This document shows, piece after piece, positions 1-10,540 of a stretch of 64,000 nt of DNA. The stretch comes from Methylophaga sulfidovorans. Its GTDB lineage: Bacteria > Pseudomonadota > Gammaproteobacteria > Nitrosococcales > Methylophagaceae. Each line of letters begins with the position of its first letter. Position 1 is the first letter of the stretch. The stretch covers positions 186,001 through 250,000 of the forward strand of contig NZ_FOSH01000001.1 in NCBI RefSeq assembly GCF_900114205.1, read 5' to 3'. A program made the position numbers and the translations under genes. The notes beneath the pieces were generated by a model. It had not been told where the DNA came from. It did no database searches and saw nothing but the letters and a program-made list of their open reading frames with translations.

Positions 1-227
1 TTCTCGCAGTGTTGGCCATGCCTGGATTGATTGCACCATCGCAGATTGACCCGATGTTACTGTACAGAGATATTCCATTCATGATTGGTTTGTCCGTTGG
101 GCTCTACTTATTTGCCCGTTTTAGCCAGAATGGACGGATTGGCCGTGTCGTCGGTGTACTGATGTTATTTGTTTATGTCGCATACAATGGTCTACTTGTT
201 TATCAAAACACACCAGGGTTAAGTTAA
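1..227 (+). CDS. Na+/Ca2+ antiporter family protein (YrbG-like), C-terminal fragment
   Basis: The reading frame is open at the left edge (first full codon at base 3) and ends with TAA at 225-227, so only about the last 75 residues are present. They form hydrophobic helices separated by short charged turns (RFSQNGRIGR), which fits the last membrane segments of a CaCA-family cation exchanger. The main argument is position: in gammaproteobacteria yrbG directly precedes kdsD-kdsC-lptC-lptA-lptB, the order seen here, and the next start codon lies 2 bases after the stop. The family exchanges Na+ for Ca2+ across the inner membrane. Substrate cannot be judged from this fragment. Confidence 0.6.
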   Translation, partial: LAVLAMPGLIAPSQIDPMLLYRDIPFMIGLSVGLYLFARFSQNGRIGRVVGVLMLFVYVAYNGLLVYQNTPGLS

Positions 228-229
228 AC

Positions 230-1204
230 GTGATCGATAAAGAGAAACTCCGCACACTTGCCAAAGCTGTTATTGATACAGAAATTGAGGCTATTCAGGC
301 ATTACATGAACGTATCAATGAAGATTTCATGCGAGCCTGTGAGTTTATGCTCAACTGCCAGGGCCGTGTGGTCGTGATTGGTATGGGGAAATCAGGTCAT
401 ATTGGCAGCAAATTAGCTGCAACTCTTGCCAGTACAGGAACCCCTGCTTTTTTCGTTCACCCCGGTGAAGCCAGCCATGGTGACTTGGGAATGATTACAA
501 ATAAAGACGTCGTTCTTGCTTTGTCTAACTCCGGTGAAACCAGTGAAATTCTAACCATCCTGCCATTGATTAAACGTCTTGGCATTCCATTTATCGCCAT
601 GACAGGCAGACCTGAGTCAACATTAGCCACCTGTGCCACCGCGCATATAGATGTCAGTGTTGCGCGAGAGGCCTGTCCCTTAGGCCTTGCCCCAACCTCA
701 AGCACTACAGCAGCTTTGGTCATGGGAGATGCGCTGGCAGTGGCTTTACTGGAAACTCGCGGTTTTACAGCTGAAGATTTTGCACGCTCTCATCCAGGAG
801 GCCTGTTAGGCCGGCGTTTATTGCTTCGTGTTTCTGACATTATGCATACAGGAGATGCCATCCCCGAAATCAATGAACATGCTCTCATCAGTGAAGCATT
901 GATTGAAATGACCAACAAAGGTCTCGGTATGACGGCAGTGGTCGATGAAAAACAACGTATTTTGGGCGTATTCACCGATGGTGACTTACGCCGCGTGTTA
1001 TCTCAGGAAATAAACATTCACACAGAAAAGTTGGCAGCCTTTATGACACGACAGTGTAAAACGGGAACAGCGGAAATGCTGGCTGCCGAAGCATTAGAAT
1101 TAATGCAACGGTTTAAAATTAATGCCTTACTGATAGTCGATAAAGAGCAGCGATTGTGTGGTGCTATCAATATGCACGATCTTCTTCGGGCAGGTGTCGT
1201 TTAA
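230..1204 (+). CDS. kdsD: D-arabinose-5-phosphate isomerase KdsD
   Basis: Cytoplasmic aldose-ketose isomerase that converts ribulose 5-phosphate to arabinose 5-phosphate, the first step towards Kdo in the lipopolysaccharide core. The 324 residues match the usual length. An N-terminal SIS sugar-isomerase domain (about 40-180) carries the phosphosugar loop GMGKSGHIGSKLA and HPGEASHGDLGM, and two CBS domains follow (about 205-320). The start is GTG, two bases after the preceding stop, which suggests translational coupling. Directly followed by kdsC, two steps later in the same pathway. Nothing unusual in the sequence; assignment is firm because domain order and neighbours agree. Confidence 0.95.
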   Translation: MIDKEKLRTLAKAVIDTEIEAIQALHERINEDFMRACEFMLNCQGRVVVIGMGKSGHIGSKLAATLASTGTPAFFVHPGEASHGDLGMITNKDVVLALSNSGETSEILTILPLIKRLGIPFIAMTGRPESTLATCATAHIDVSVAREACPLGLAPTSSTTAALVMGDALAVALLETRGFTAEDFARSHPGGLLGRRLLLRVSDIMHTGDAIPEINEHALISEALIEMTNKGLGMTAVVDEKQRILGVFTDGDLRRVLSQEINIHTEKLAAFMTRQCKTGTAEMLAAEALELMQRFKINALLIVDKEQRLCGAINMHDLLRAGVV

Positions 1205-1213
1205 GAGAAACTC

Positions 1214-1735
1214 ATGCAAGATATTTTAGAAAAAGCAAAAAAGATAAAACTCGTCGTATTCGATGTTGATGGTGTATTAACTAATGGTCAGATCATCATT
1301 GGTGATAACGGTGAAGAATACAAAGCTTTCCATTCACGCGACGGTCATGGTATGAAACTGTTGCAATATACAGGTGTTGAAATTGCCATTATTACCGGCC
1401 GCACATCCCGTACAGTTGAACACCGAATGCAAAGTTTAGGTATTAAATATGTTTACCAGGGCCAACGAGTAAAACTGCCAGTGTTCCAGCAGCTGATAAA
1501 AGAACTTAAATTATCACCGGAAGAATGTGCCTATGTTGGCGATGATTGGGTAGACTTATCAATTATGAGCCGCGTGGGACTTGCCATAGCTGTACAAGAT
1601 GCTGATCCTATTGTGAAAAAACATGCTCACTTTATTACCACCTCAAAAGGTGGTCACGGCGCTGCCCGAGAAGTATGTGAGCTGATAATGGAAGGACAGG
1701 GAAACCTGCAAGAACAAATTGAACGCCATTTTTAA
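1214..1735 (+). CDS. kdsC: 3-deoxy-D-manno-octulosonate 8-phosphate phosphatase KdsC
   Basis: HAD-superfamily phosphatase that dephosphorylates Kdo 8-phosphate to free Kdo before CMP activation. The 173 residues are the normal length for this capless tetrameric HAD enzyme. The nucleophile motif FDVDGVLT places the catalytic aspartates at residues 17 and 19, and GDDWVDLSIM provides the C-terminal metal-binding acidic motif. The gene starts 9 bases after kdsD, and its last 17 bases overlap lptC, so the LPS genes here are probably one transcript. Confidence 0.95.
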   Translation: MQDILEKAKKIKLVVFDVDGVLTNGQIIIGDNGEEYKAFHSRDGHGMKLLQYTGVEIAIITGRTSRTVEHRMQSLGIKYVYQGQRVKLPVFQQLIKELKLSPEECAYVGDDWVDLSIMSRVGLAIAVQDADPIVKKHAHFITTSKGGHGAAREVCELIMEGQGNLQEQIERHF

Positions 1736-2291
1736 TCTGCCACTTTATCTACGCTTATTATTGCCTCTGGTAGCCATCCTGAGTATATGGCTTCTATTGT
1801 CCGGCGATAACGAAGCTGTAGAAGCTGAAAAAAACGATATCCATCGCAGCAGTGATTACGCAATGACAGATTTTACGATGACAATCATGGATATCAATGG
1901 CACACCAGCCAGGGTCATCAAAGGCAAAGAAATGGCTCATTACCCAGCGGATGATAGTACTGAAATCATTGATCCTGTTGCAGAATTCCTAAAGCCGGGT
2001 AAAGACTCATGGGTCATCACCTCAGATCATGGTCATACCCAAGGTGATAACAAAACTATCCTGTTAACAGGAAATGTTATTATCACTAACGAGAATGATC
2101 CGGCATTTAAAATGCTGACCGATAAGTTAACTTTAGACACACAATACAATACTGCATATACCGACCATGCTGTCACCATCAAAACACCAAATGGCGATAC
2201 TGAGTCAGTAGGTTTACATGCAGATATGAATGATGAAACCATTAACCTGCATTCCAGGGTGAAAGGACAATATGATGCACCTGCTAACTAA
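1719..2291 (+). CDS. lptC: LPS export protein LptC
   Basis: Bitopic inner-membrane protein that takes lipopolysaccharide from the LptBFG extractor and passes it to LptA in the periplasmic bridge. The 190 residues are typical. One N-terminal membrane helix (about residues 7-27) precedes a beta-jellyroll region with the family pattern around SDHGHTQGDNKTILLTGNV. It overlaps kdsC by 17 bases, and the next start (2272) lies inside its last codons, so translation is likely coupled in both directions. Identification rests on the weakly conserved domain plus the invariant kdsC-lptC-lptA-lptB order. Confidence 0.92.
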   Translation: MNAIFNLPLYLRLLLPLVAILSIWLLLSGDNEAVEAEKNDIHRSSDYAMTDFTMTIMDINGTPARVIKGKEMAHYPADDSTEIIDPVAEFLKPGKDSWVITSDHGHTQGDNKTILLTGNVIITNENDPAFKMLTDKLTLDTQYNTAYTDHAVTIKTPNGDTESVGLHADMNDETINLHSRVKGQYDAPAN

Positions 2292-3138
2292 GTTATTAAC
2301 GGTATGTTTGATGTTACCAGCAATCAGTTGGGCGTTGCCGAGTGACCGTGAAAAGCCGATTAATATTGAAGCCGACCATGCTCAGATGGATGATCAGGAA
2401 GGTGTAACCCAATACAAAGGCGATGCCATCCTCACTCAGGGTACATTAAAGATTACAGGTGATATCATCACGTTTTACTACAATGAAAATAAGCAACTGA
2501 CCAAAGCCGTTGCTGTAGGGAAACTGGCTACCTATCAACAAGTTCACAAACCTGGCGAATCACCGGTAAAAGCGAAAGCTATTCGTATGGAATACTATGC
2601 AGATAAGCAAAAAATTTACCTGATAGGTGAAGGCCATGTCTGGCAAAATGGCGATGAATTCATTGGTAACCGCATTGAATATGACATCGCTAAAAATGTT
2701 GTCAGTGCTAACTCTGCACCGGTGAATGTAGGTGGTGAAACACATGATTCCGGTCGTATCCACATGATCATTCAACCTATGACACAGCAGAAAAAAGCTA
2801 AGCCAAGCAAGCCGAAACCTAAACAGGCTGAGACGCCTAAAGTAGTAGCCCCTGCTAAAGCACCAGTTGAGACTGAAAAAGCCACACCAACAACACCCAA
2901 ACCAGCAGCTGACGCACCATTGCCTGTTAAGGAATATTCAGAAGTTATTACAACCAGCCGTTTAAATGTGCGCACTGGTCCAGGAACTGGTTATCAACGC
3001 CTCGGCACGCTGGATCAAAATCTTCGTGTGATCGTTTTAAGCCGTCAACAGGGCTGGGCTCAAGTCAGAGGCATGCTCAACGGGGAAACCGTGATTGGTT
3101 GGGTGAATGATTATTATCTAGAAGCGATTGATAACTAA
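2272..3138 (+). CDS. lptA: LPS transport periplasmic protein LptA with C-terminal SH3 domain
   Basis: Periplasmic bridge protein of lipopolysaccharide transport. A signal peptide (about 1-21) is followed by an OstA/LptA jellyroll domain (about 27-170, starting near [17 protein letters not shown]). At 288 residues it is about 100 longer than usual LptA. The extra part is a Lys/Pro/Ala-rich linker (about 170-222) and a bacterial SH3 domain (about 223-285) with the signature [17 protein letters not shown] and a closing GWVNDYYLE. The frame is unbroken, so this is a true fusion. Start: tandem ATGs at 2272 and 2275 behind GAAAGGA. The SH3 part may bind peptidoglycan (inference). Confidence 0.92.
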   Translation: MMHLLTKLLTVCLMLPAISWALPSDREKPINIEADHAQMDDQEGVTQYKGDAILTQGTLKITGDIITFYYNENKQLTKAVAVGKLATYQQVHKPGESPVKAKAIRMEYYADKQKIYLIGEGHVWQNGDEFIGNRIEYDIAKNVVSANSAPVNVGGETHDSGRIHMIIQPMTQQKKAKPSKPKPKQAETPKVVAPAKAPVETEKATPTTPKPAADAPLPVKEYSEVITTSRLNVRTGPGTGYQRLGTLDQNLRVIVLSRQQGWAQVRGMLNGETVIGWVNDYYLEAIDN

Positions 3139-3863
3139 TGAGTATCCTTTCAGCCCATCAGCTTGCTAAGCAATATGGCGATAGGCAAGTTGTTAAAGAT
3201 ATATCACTAGACGTTAATAGTGGTGAAATTGTGGGTTTGTTAGGGCCCAATGGTGCCGGCAAAACGACAAGCTTTTATATGATTGTCGGTTTAGTACCCG
3301 TTGATCATGGTTTTATTTATCTGGATCAACAAGAACTTACTCATTATGCCATCCATGATCGGGCTAAACTGGGTATTGGTTATTTACCGCAGGAAGCCTC
3401 GGTTTTTCGTAAACTCAGTGTGGAAGATAATCTTTACGGCATCATTGAAACCCGTACTGAACTGAATGATCTCTCCAAACGACAACTACTCGAACAATTA
3501 CTAAAAGACTTCCATATTGAACATATTCGCCATTCAAAAGGAATGGCTTTATCAGGTGGAGAGCGAAGACGCGTAGAAATTGCCCGTGCACTTGCTATGG
3601 ATCCTCAGTTTATTTTATTAGATGAACCTTTTGCAGGCGTGGATCCGATTTCAGTACTGGATATTCAAGGCATCATTCAAGAATTGGCAGCACGAGGGAT
3701 CGGTATTTTAATCACCGATCATAATGTCAGAGAAACACTTAAAGTTTGCCAACGAGCTTATATCTTCAACGAAGGTGAGGTAATTGCCCGTGGCACGCCT
3801 GAAGACATTCTTAAAGACAAAAATGTGCTAAGTGTCTATCTGGGTCGCGATTTCAGAATGTGA
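3138..3863 (+). CDS. lptB: LPS export ABC transporter ATP-binding protein LptB
   Basis: Cytoplasmic ATPase of the LptBFG complex that powers extraction of lipopolysaccharide from the inner membrane. The 241 residues are the standard length. Walker A is GPNGAGKTT (36-44), the signature is [15 protein letters not shown] and Walker B is [13 protein letters not shown], followed by the family-typical [10 protein letters not shown] switch histidine. Start and lptA stop share one base (TAATG). In many relatives rpoN, hpf and ptsN come next; here the LPS block ends after lptB and a sensor kinase follows. lptF and lptG are not in the window. Confidence 0.97.
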   Translation: MSILSAHQLAKQYGDRQVVKDISLDVNSGEIVGLLGPNGAGKTTSFYMIVGLVPVDHGFIYLDQQELTHYAIHDRAKLGIGYLPQEASVFRKLSVEDNLYGIIETRTELNDLSKRQLLEQLLKDFHIEHIRHSKGMALSGGERRRVEIARALAMDPQFILLDEPFAGVDPISVLDIQGIIQELAARGIGILITDHNVRETLKVCQRAYIFNEGEVIARGTPEDILKDKNVLSVYLGRDFRM

Positions 3864-3926
3864 GATTACTAGCGGAATGACGATCTGTTCAGTTAATATA
3901 AAAACAGGTTCACTCCGGCTATCTCT

Positions 3927-6617
3927 ATGTATTTAAAATGGCTTTTTATTATTTTTGTTTTTCTCAACAGTCCCGCACTGTTTGCAGAAACGAAACCTGA
4001 TAACAAAAATCTTAAACGAGTCACCATCAAACTCCATTGGCAGCATCAATTTCAATTTGCCGGTATCTATGCCGCTAAAGAAAAAGGTTTTTATCGTCAG
4101 GCAGGCTTAGACGTCCATATTCTCACGGGTTACACCCATCCCTACGATGAAGTGGAAAATGGCAATGTCGATTTTGGTATATCTGGCACAGGAATAGTGA
4201 TGGAGTATATGAAAGGGAGACCTTTTGTAGCTCTGGGTGCCACATTTCAGACTAGCCCATACGTGTGGCTGGTCAAAGCCGACTCAGGTATTTATTCTGC
4301 AGCAGATTTTGTTGGCCGAACCATCAACCGACAATCTGAAGCTGACGATTTAACCGCTATATTTCTTCAACAACGTATTGATACATCAAAAATTCATTTT
4401 GTTTCTACCAGCAAAAACTATCTGAATGATCTGATTAGTGGTCGCATTGACGGTATAACAGCCTATATTTCAAATGAACCGTTTTACATGCAGGAGCAGG
4501 ATGAACCCTACCGGGTAATATCGCCACACGACTATGGCATCAATTTCTACAGCGACATTCTGTTTACTACTCAACACTATATTAATGACAACCCAGATGT
4601 GGTAGATGCATTTCGAAACGCAACTTACCGAGGATGGACATACACTGCTGAACATACTGGTGAAATCATTGATTTGGTATTAGAAAAATATAATCCTCAA
4701 CAAAAAACCCCTGCTCATGTTCACTATGAAGCAGAACAATTATTAAAGCTCAGCCTTTATCCGACAGTTGAGTTTGGTCATACCACACTGAGTCGCTGGA
4801 AACAGATTGCTGACGTATACGAAAGCTTAGGCGTCAATAATAAACAACGTGACCTGGATGAATTTATCTATACAGAACCGGACAATGAGGTTCTGATGTT
4901 TAAATGGTTAGTTATGATTCTTGGCAGTCTTAGTCTTGTCATTATTATTTTCTATCTGTTCAAACACCACCATAACCGCATATTAACGGAAGAGATTCAA
5001 GCCAAAACCGAATCAATAAAACAAGAGTTAGAGAACCGTTTTGTCTTAGAAGCCACCGCTAAACAGGAAAGTCTCAAGTTACAGACGTTACTCGACAATA
5101 CAATTGATAGTGTGATTACTATCGATGGTAATGGCATCATCGTTAGCTTCAATAAAGCCTCGGTACAACTCTATGGTTATGACGCTGATGAAATTATCGG
5201 CCAGAACATAACAGCATTAATGCCAGCCAGTTATCGAGATATGCATAAATTGGGAATGTCACGTTTTTTATCCACCGATGAAAGTCGGATTATTGGCAAG
5301 CCAGTCGAGTTAGAAGCACTTCATAAGAGTGGCAGTATTTTCCCGATTGAATTGACTATCAGTCATTTTAAATGGGATGAAAAACATTTTTTTACCGGTA
5401 TTGCTCGTGATATTTCTAAACAAAAAGCCGAACAAAAAGCCTTGATTCAAGCCAAATTAGAGGCTGAACGAGCTAATAAAGCCAAATCAGAGTTTTTGTC
5501 CGCCATGAGTCATGAACTTCGAACTCCATTAAATGGCATTTTAGGTTTTTCTCAACTTCTTTTGACAGATAATGAGCCACCGCCCTCAGAACACCAACGT
5601 CATCAAATCAATCAGATCATTGAAAGTGGCGAGCACCTTTTAAATTTGATTAATGACGTACTCGAACTGTCTAAAATTGAATCAGGAAATATTCAGTTAT
5701 CTATTGAGCATATTCCAATCAAACATATTTTTGATGCGTGCCTACCTATGTTGGAAACACTGGCAAAAAAATATGATGTAGACATCACCCTGCCAGAACA
5801 GAATGACACCGTGGTGGTTGCCGATCTGACCAAACTGAAACAGGTCTTCATCAACTTAGTCACTAATGCCATTAAATATAATAAAGCAGGTGGTCAGGTC
5901 ATTATCGCCACACGGCTGGTCCCACAAAATGGCTGTTTAAAGATGACGATTACCGATACAGGTCATGGCATTCCAGTCAGCAAACAGGCCCATGTCTTCA
6001 AGGCTTTTGAACGTTTAGGCCAAGAATATGCCAATATTGAAGGCAACGGTGTGGGTCTGAGTATCAGTAAACGTCTCATCGAAGCAATGGGCGGTAAAAT
6101 TGATTTTGCCAGTACAGAAGGTCAAGGCAGTAGCTTCTGGATAGAGCTCCCTTTATCAACACAGCAACCGGCTTGGCAATCTGATCAGCGTCCGGCTTTA
6201 GAGCCGATCAAAAAGCCGGTTTCAACACGCCGTAACGATACACCACTGAATACCGAACCACGACATGTGCTTTATATCGAGGACAATCCAGCGAATATTC
6301 GCCTGATAGAAGTCTTCTTTTCGCGTTACCCGCATGTAAGCTTTCATAATTGTATATCCGCCGAAGAAGGACTCGAATTCATCAAGCAACAGCGTCCTGA
6401 TCTGATATTGATGGATATTAATTTACCCGGTATGTCAGGTATCGAAGCAACAGAAATACTCAAAAGCTCTGCTGAATTTAAAGATATAGCTGTTATTGCT
6501 CTAACCGCTGCGGCAATGCAGGAAAACAAAGACTCTGCGGAAGGCTTATTTACCGCGTATGTGACCAAACCGATCGACTTCGCGCAATTAACTCAGCTAT
6601 TACGCCCCTATCTCTGA
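3927..6617 (+). CDS. Hybrid sensor histidine kinase: THI5/NMT1-like sensor, PAS, HisKA, HATPase, receiver
   Basis: Inner-membrane hybrid kinase of 896 residues. Order: signal peptide (1-20); periplasmic NMT1/THI5-like substrate-binding domain (about 30-260, starting RVTIKLHWQHQFQFAG); one membrane helix (about 325-345); PAS domain (about 385-500); HisKA with phospho-acceptor His529 in SHELRTPLNG; HATPase with GNGVGLSISKRL; and a C-terminal receiver with phospho-acceptor Asp830 in LILMDINLPGMSG. THI5-like domains in transporters bind pyrimidine thiamin precursors or sulfonate- and nitrate-like ligands, so a small-molecule signal is likely, but the ligand is unknown. There is no DNA-binding domain and no separate response regulator nearby; the partner must lie elsewhere. 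Confidence 0.9.
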   Translation: MYLKWLFIIFVFLNSPALFAETKPDNKNLKRVTIKLHWQHQFQFAGIYAAKEKGFYRQAGLDVHILTGYTHPYDEVENGNVDFGISGTGIVMEYMKGRPFVALGATFQTSPYVWLVKADSGIYSAADFVGRTINRQSEADDLTAIFLQQRIDTSKIHFVSTSKNYLNDLISGRIDGITAYISNEPFYMQEQDEPYRVISPHDYGINFYSDILFTTQHYINDNPDVVDAFRNATYRGWTYTAEHTGEIIDLVLEKYNPQQKTPAHVHYEAEQLLKLSLYPTVEFGHTTLSRWKQIADVYESLGVNNKQRDLDEFIYTEPDNEVLMFKWLVMILGSLSLVIIIFYLFKHHHNRILTEEIQAKTESIKQELENRFVLEATAKQESLKLQTLLDNTIDSVITIDGNGIIVSFNKASVQLYGYDADEIIGQNITALMPASYRDMHKLGMSRFLSTDESRIIGKPVELEALHKSGSIFPIELTISHFKWDEKHFFTGIARDISKQKAEQKALIQAKLEAERANKAKSEFLSAMSHELRTPLNGILGFSQLLLTDNEPPPSEHQRHQINQIIESGEHLLNLINDVLELSKIESGNIQLSIEHIPIKHIFDACLPMLETLAKKYDVDITLPEQNDTVVVADLTKLKQVFINLVTNAIKYNKAGGQVIIATRLVPQNGCLKMTITDTGHGIPVSKQAHVFKAFERLGQEYANIEGNGVGLSISKRLIEAMGGKIDFASTEGQGSSFWIELPLSTQQPAWQSDQRPALEPIKKPVSTRRNDTPLNTEPRHVLYIEDNPANIRLIEVFFSRYPHVSFHNCISAEEGLEFIKQQRPDLILMDINLPGMSGIEATEILKSSAEFKDIAVIALTAAAMQENKDSAEGLFTAYVTKPIDFAQLTQLLRPYL

Positions 6618-6618
6618 G

Positions 6619-7458
6619 CTAATTTTTTAGTTCAGATTCCGGCGGGAAAAATAAGCGTGGCTCAACACGTTCGTCATTGAGGCTTACCCCCAGATGTAAA
6701 TGCGGTCCCGTTACCCGACCTGTTGCGCCAACTGCACCGATAATATCGCCCTGTTTCACCGTCTGACCATCTTTTACATCAATACGACTTAAGTGACAAA
6801 ACATGGTTATCAAACCTTGGCCGTGATCAATAAATACCGTATTACCATTAAAAAAGTAATCGCCCGTTCCTCTGATAATTCCTGCCGCAGGTGCATGAAT
6901 AGGCGTTCCCGTTTTAGCGGCGATATCCATTCCGCTATGCGGTTTTCTGGGTTCACCATTAAAGACTCTACGACGACCAAATAAGCCACTTACACGCCCT
7001 TTAATGGGCCAGACAAAATTAACCGGTTCATTATTGGTTTCAGTCCAGGCCGTTAAAGCTTCTTGAATACGGCTTGATTCCTGATTAATTCGCTTCATAT
7101 CTAATGAATTTGGATTTACTTTCCGCTCATCCTTCACCGTAATATATTGCGTTGGATACTGTTTATCTTTTATGGTGAATAATTGAGTGCTTTTCTCTTC
7201 CCCATGTTCTACAACAATACGCAATGTGCCAAGTTTGGCAGAGAGTGGAACACCAACTATAGCCTGCCAAAGTCCATCTGCTTTCACCACCATGACTGGC
7301 TTGCCTTCAAAACGCACATCCGGCTTTGCTTGCTGAATATTCCCTACGGGTAAAATCATTACTCCACCCGGCACAGCAGATTGCTCGGGTAATTTAGCCA
7401 GAACGTTCGAACAGATTAATAATAAAAATGAAAATAACCACGCTCTACTTTTCATCAA
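6619..7458 (-). CDS. M23 family peptidoglycan endopeptidase (LytM domain)
   Basis: Predicted periplasmic zinc endopeptidase that cuts peptidoglycan cross-links. Signal peptide at residues 1-21, an N-terminal beta-rich region, and a C-terminal LytM/M23 domain with zinc-ligand motifs HSGMDIAAKTGTPIHAP and GPHLHLGVSLND. The second histidine in HLHLG is the usual catalytic base, so it should be active rather than an EnvC-like activator. It has no LysM repeats or coiled coil. Its start overlaps the end of xseA by 14 bases, so the two are cotranscribed, and it converges on the hybrid kinase with one base between stops. Confidence 0.88.
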   Translation of the reverse strand: MMKSRAWLFSFLLLICSNVLAKLPEQSAVPGGVMILPVGNIQQAKPDVRFEGKPVMVVKADGLWQAIVGVPLSAKLGTLRIVVEHGEEKSTQLFTIKDKQYPTQYITVKDERKVNPNSLDMKRINQESSRIQEALTAWTETNNEPVNFVWPIKGRVSGLFGRRRVFNGEPRKPHSGMDIAAKTGTPIHAPAAGIIRGTGDYFFNGNTVFIDHGQGLITMFCHLSRIDVKDGQTVKQGDIIGAVGATGRVTGPHLHLGVSLNDERVEPRLFFPPESELKN

Positions 7459-8953
7459 CTTTCTTCACCTCACAACTCAGCTGACCTTGGTATAACCTGA
7501 CTAAGATGCTATCGCCTGGAGTAACCGATGATGCGACGGTAATCACTTCACCTGAATCCGGCTTACTCGTAATACTGTAGCCCCTGTCCAACGTATTTAG
7601 GGGACTCACCGCGGCAAGAGTTCTCACCCGCTGCGCCAGAAACTGTCTTGCCTTATCAAGCTGCTGACGCATTAATCGATGATTTTGTTTACTCAGTGTT
7701 TGTACGACATTTTGCTGTTCACGTAATTGAGACAATGGCACCTGTCTCTGTAACCTGAACTGTAATGACGAAAATTGCTGATTAATACTTTTCTGATGAG
7801 TTCTGTATGCTGTCTGCAAGCGATGAGACAGACTACGCAGTACAGATTGCTGTTTTTCAATTTGTGCTTTGGGATGTTTTAACCTGACGGATAAATAATC
7901 CAGTTTTTGCTGATAATTCAGTAATTGGTGATGCCAGGCCGAATCCAACAGTCGTTTTTGCTGCGTGAGCCATTGCGTTTGTTGCCGTAAAATCAACTCT
8001 GGTCTTGGTAATGCACGATGTAAATGTTTTAAATGACTTTGTTCAAAGATTAAACGTTGACGAATAATTTGCGTCAACTGCTGCTGATAGCGTTGAAAAC
8101 TCAACATATATTGTTGAGCCTCCGGCACAGCTAACTCTGCTGCGGCTGATGGTGTTGGTGCCCTGACATCTGCCACAAAATCACAAATCGTAAAATCAAT
8201 CTCATGCCCTACAGCAGATATAATGGGCAACTCACAAGCGAAAATAGCTCTTGCTAACTGCTCATCATTAAAGCTCCACAGGTCTTCCAACGAGCCACCA
8301 CCACGACCAATAATAAGAACATCGCAGTCATGTCTTTGATCAGCCAGTTTTACTGCGGCGACTAATTGCCCTGCCGAACTTTCACCTTGCACAGCTACCG
8401 GATATAAAATGACATCGACAGCTGGGAAACGACGTTTCAACACACTCACGATGTCATGCACAGCGGCACCATCTGGCGATGAAATTATGCCTATGGATTT
8501 GGGTAATATCGGTAATGCTTTTTTGTGCGCCTGATCAAACAGGCCTTCTTGTCCAAGCCTGTGTTTTAAGGCTTCGTATGCTCGCTGTAATGCACCACTT
8601 CCCGCCTCTTCCATATGCTCAACAATGAGCTGAAACTCACCACGCCCCTCATACAAACTGACGCGAACACGCAATAAAACCTGCATGCCATTTTCAGGCG
8701 TGAAACGTAATTGATTATTGCGATTCCGAAACATGGCGCAGCGAACTTGCGCGGCTTCGTCTTTCAACGTGAAATAAATATGACCTGAGGCAGGCATGGC
8801 CAAATTGGAAATTTCACCCTCAACCCAGAGTAGTGGAAATGAGCCTTCCAGCAACACACGGGCTTCTCTGACTAAACGGGAAACCGGATACACATCTTTC
8901 ACGGCGCGATTTGCTAATGCGCTTGTCTGATTAGATGTAGATTGGACTGCCAT
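7445..8953 (-). CDS. xseA: Exodeoxyribonuclease VII large subunit XseA
   Basis: Catalytic subunit of exonuclease VII, a metal-independent single-strand-specific DNA exonuclease working in both directions. The 502 residues have the standard build: an N-terminal OB fold (about 15-125, VEGEISNLAMPASGHIYFTL), the central nuclease domain with GRGGGSLEDLWSFNDE and AVGHEIDFTICDFVAD, then a long Gln-rich coiled-coil region and a C-terminal segment beginning near LNTLDRGYSI. The small subunit gene xseB is not in the window. It is divergent from guaB, with 63 bases between start codons. Confidence 0.96.
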   Translation of the reverse strand: MAVQSTSNQTSALANRAVKDVYPVSRLVREARVLLEGSFPLLWVEGEISNLAMPASGHIYFTLKDEAAQVRCAMFRNRNNQLRFTPENGMQVLLRVRVSLYEGRGEFQLIVEHMEEAGSGALQRAYEALKHRLGQEGLFDQAHKKALPILPKSIGIISSPDGAAVHDIVSVLKRRFPAVDVILYPVAVQGESSAGQLVAAVKLADQRHDCDVLIIGRGGGSLEDLWSFNDEQLARAIFACELPIISAVGHEIDFTICDFVADVRAPTPSAAAELAVPEAQQYMLSFQRYQQQLTQIIRQRLIFEQSHLKHLHRALPRPELILRQQTQWLTQQKRLLDSAWHHQLLNYQQKLDYLSVRLKHPKAQIEKQQSVLRSLSHRLQTAYRTHQKSINQQFSSLQFRLQRQVPLSQLREQQNVVQTLSKQNHRLMRQQLDKARQFLAQRVRTLAAVSPLNTLDRGYSITSKPDSGEVITVASSVTPGDSILVRLYQGQLSCEVKKVDEK

Positions 8954-8971
8954 AACGCTAGATATTCCTGA

Positions 8972-10480
<1,509 letters not shown>

Positions 10481-10487
10481 ACCATTC

Positions 10488-10514
10488 ACAACTGCCCCTT
10501 TCTGGGGCAGTTGT
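10488..10514 (+). terminator. Hairpin between guaB and guaA (possible attenuator)
   Basis: An 11-bp GC-containing stem (10488-10498 with 10504-10514) with a 5-base loop, followed by TATTTA rather than a full T-run. It lies 8 bases after the guaB stop and 26 bases before the guaA start. It could be a leaky terminator or an RNA-stability element setting the guaB:guaA ratio. Confidence 0.5.
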
Positions 10515-10540
10515 TATTTAACAGAGTTGAAGATACCTCA

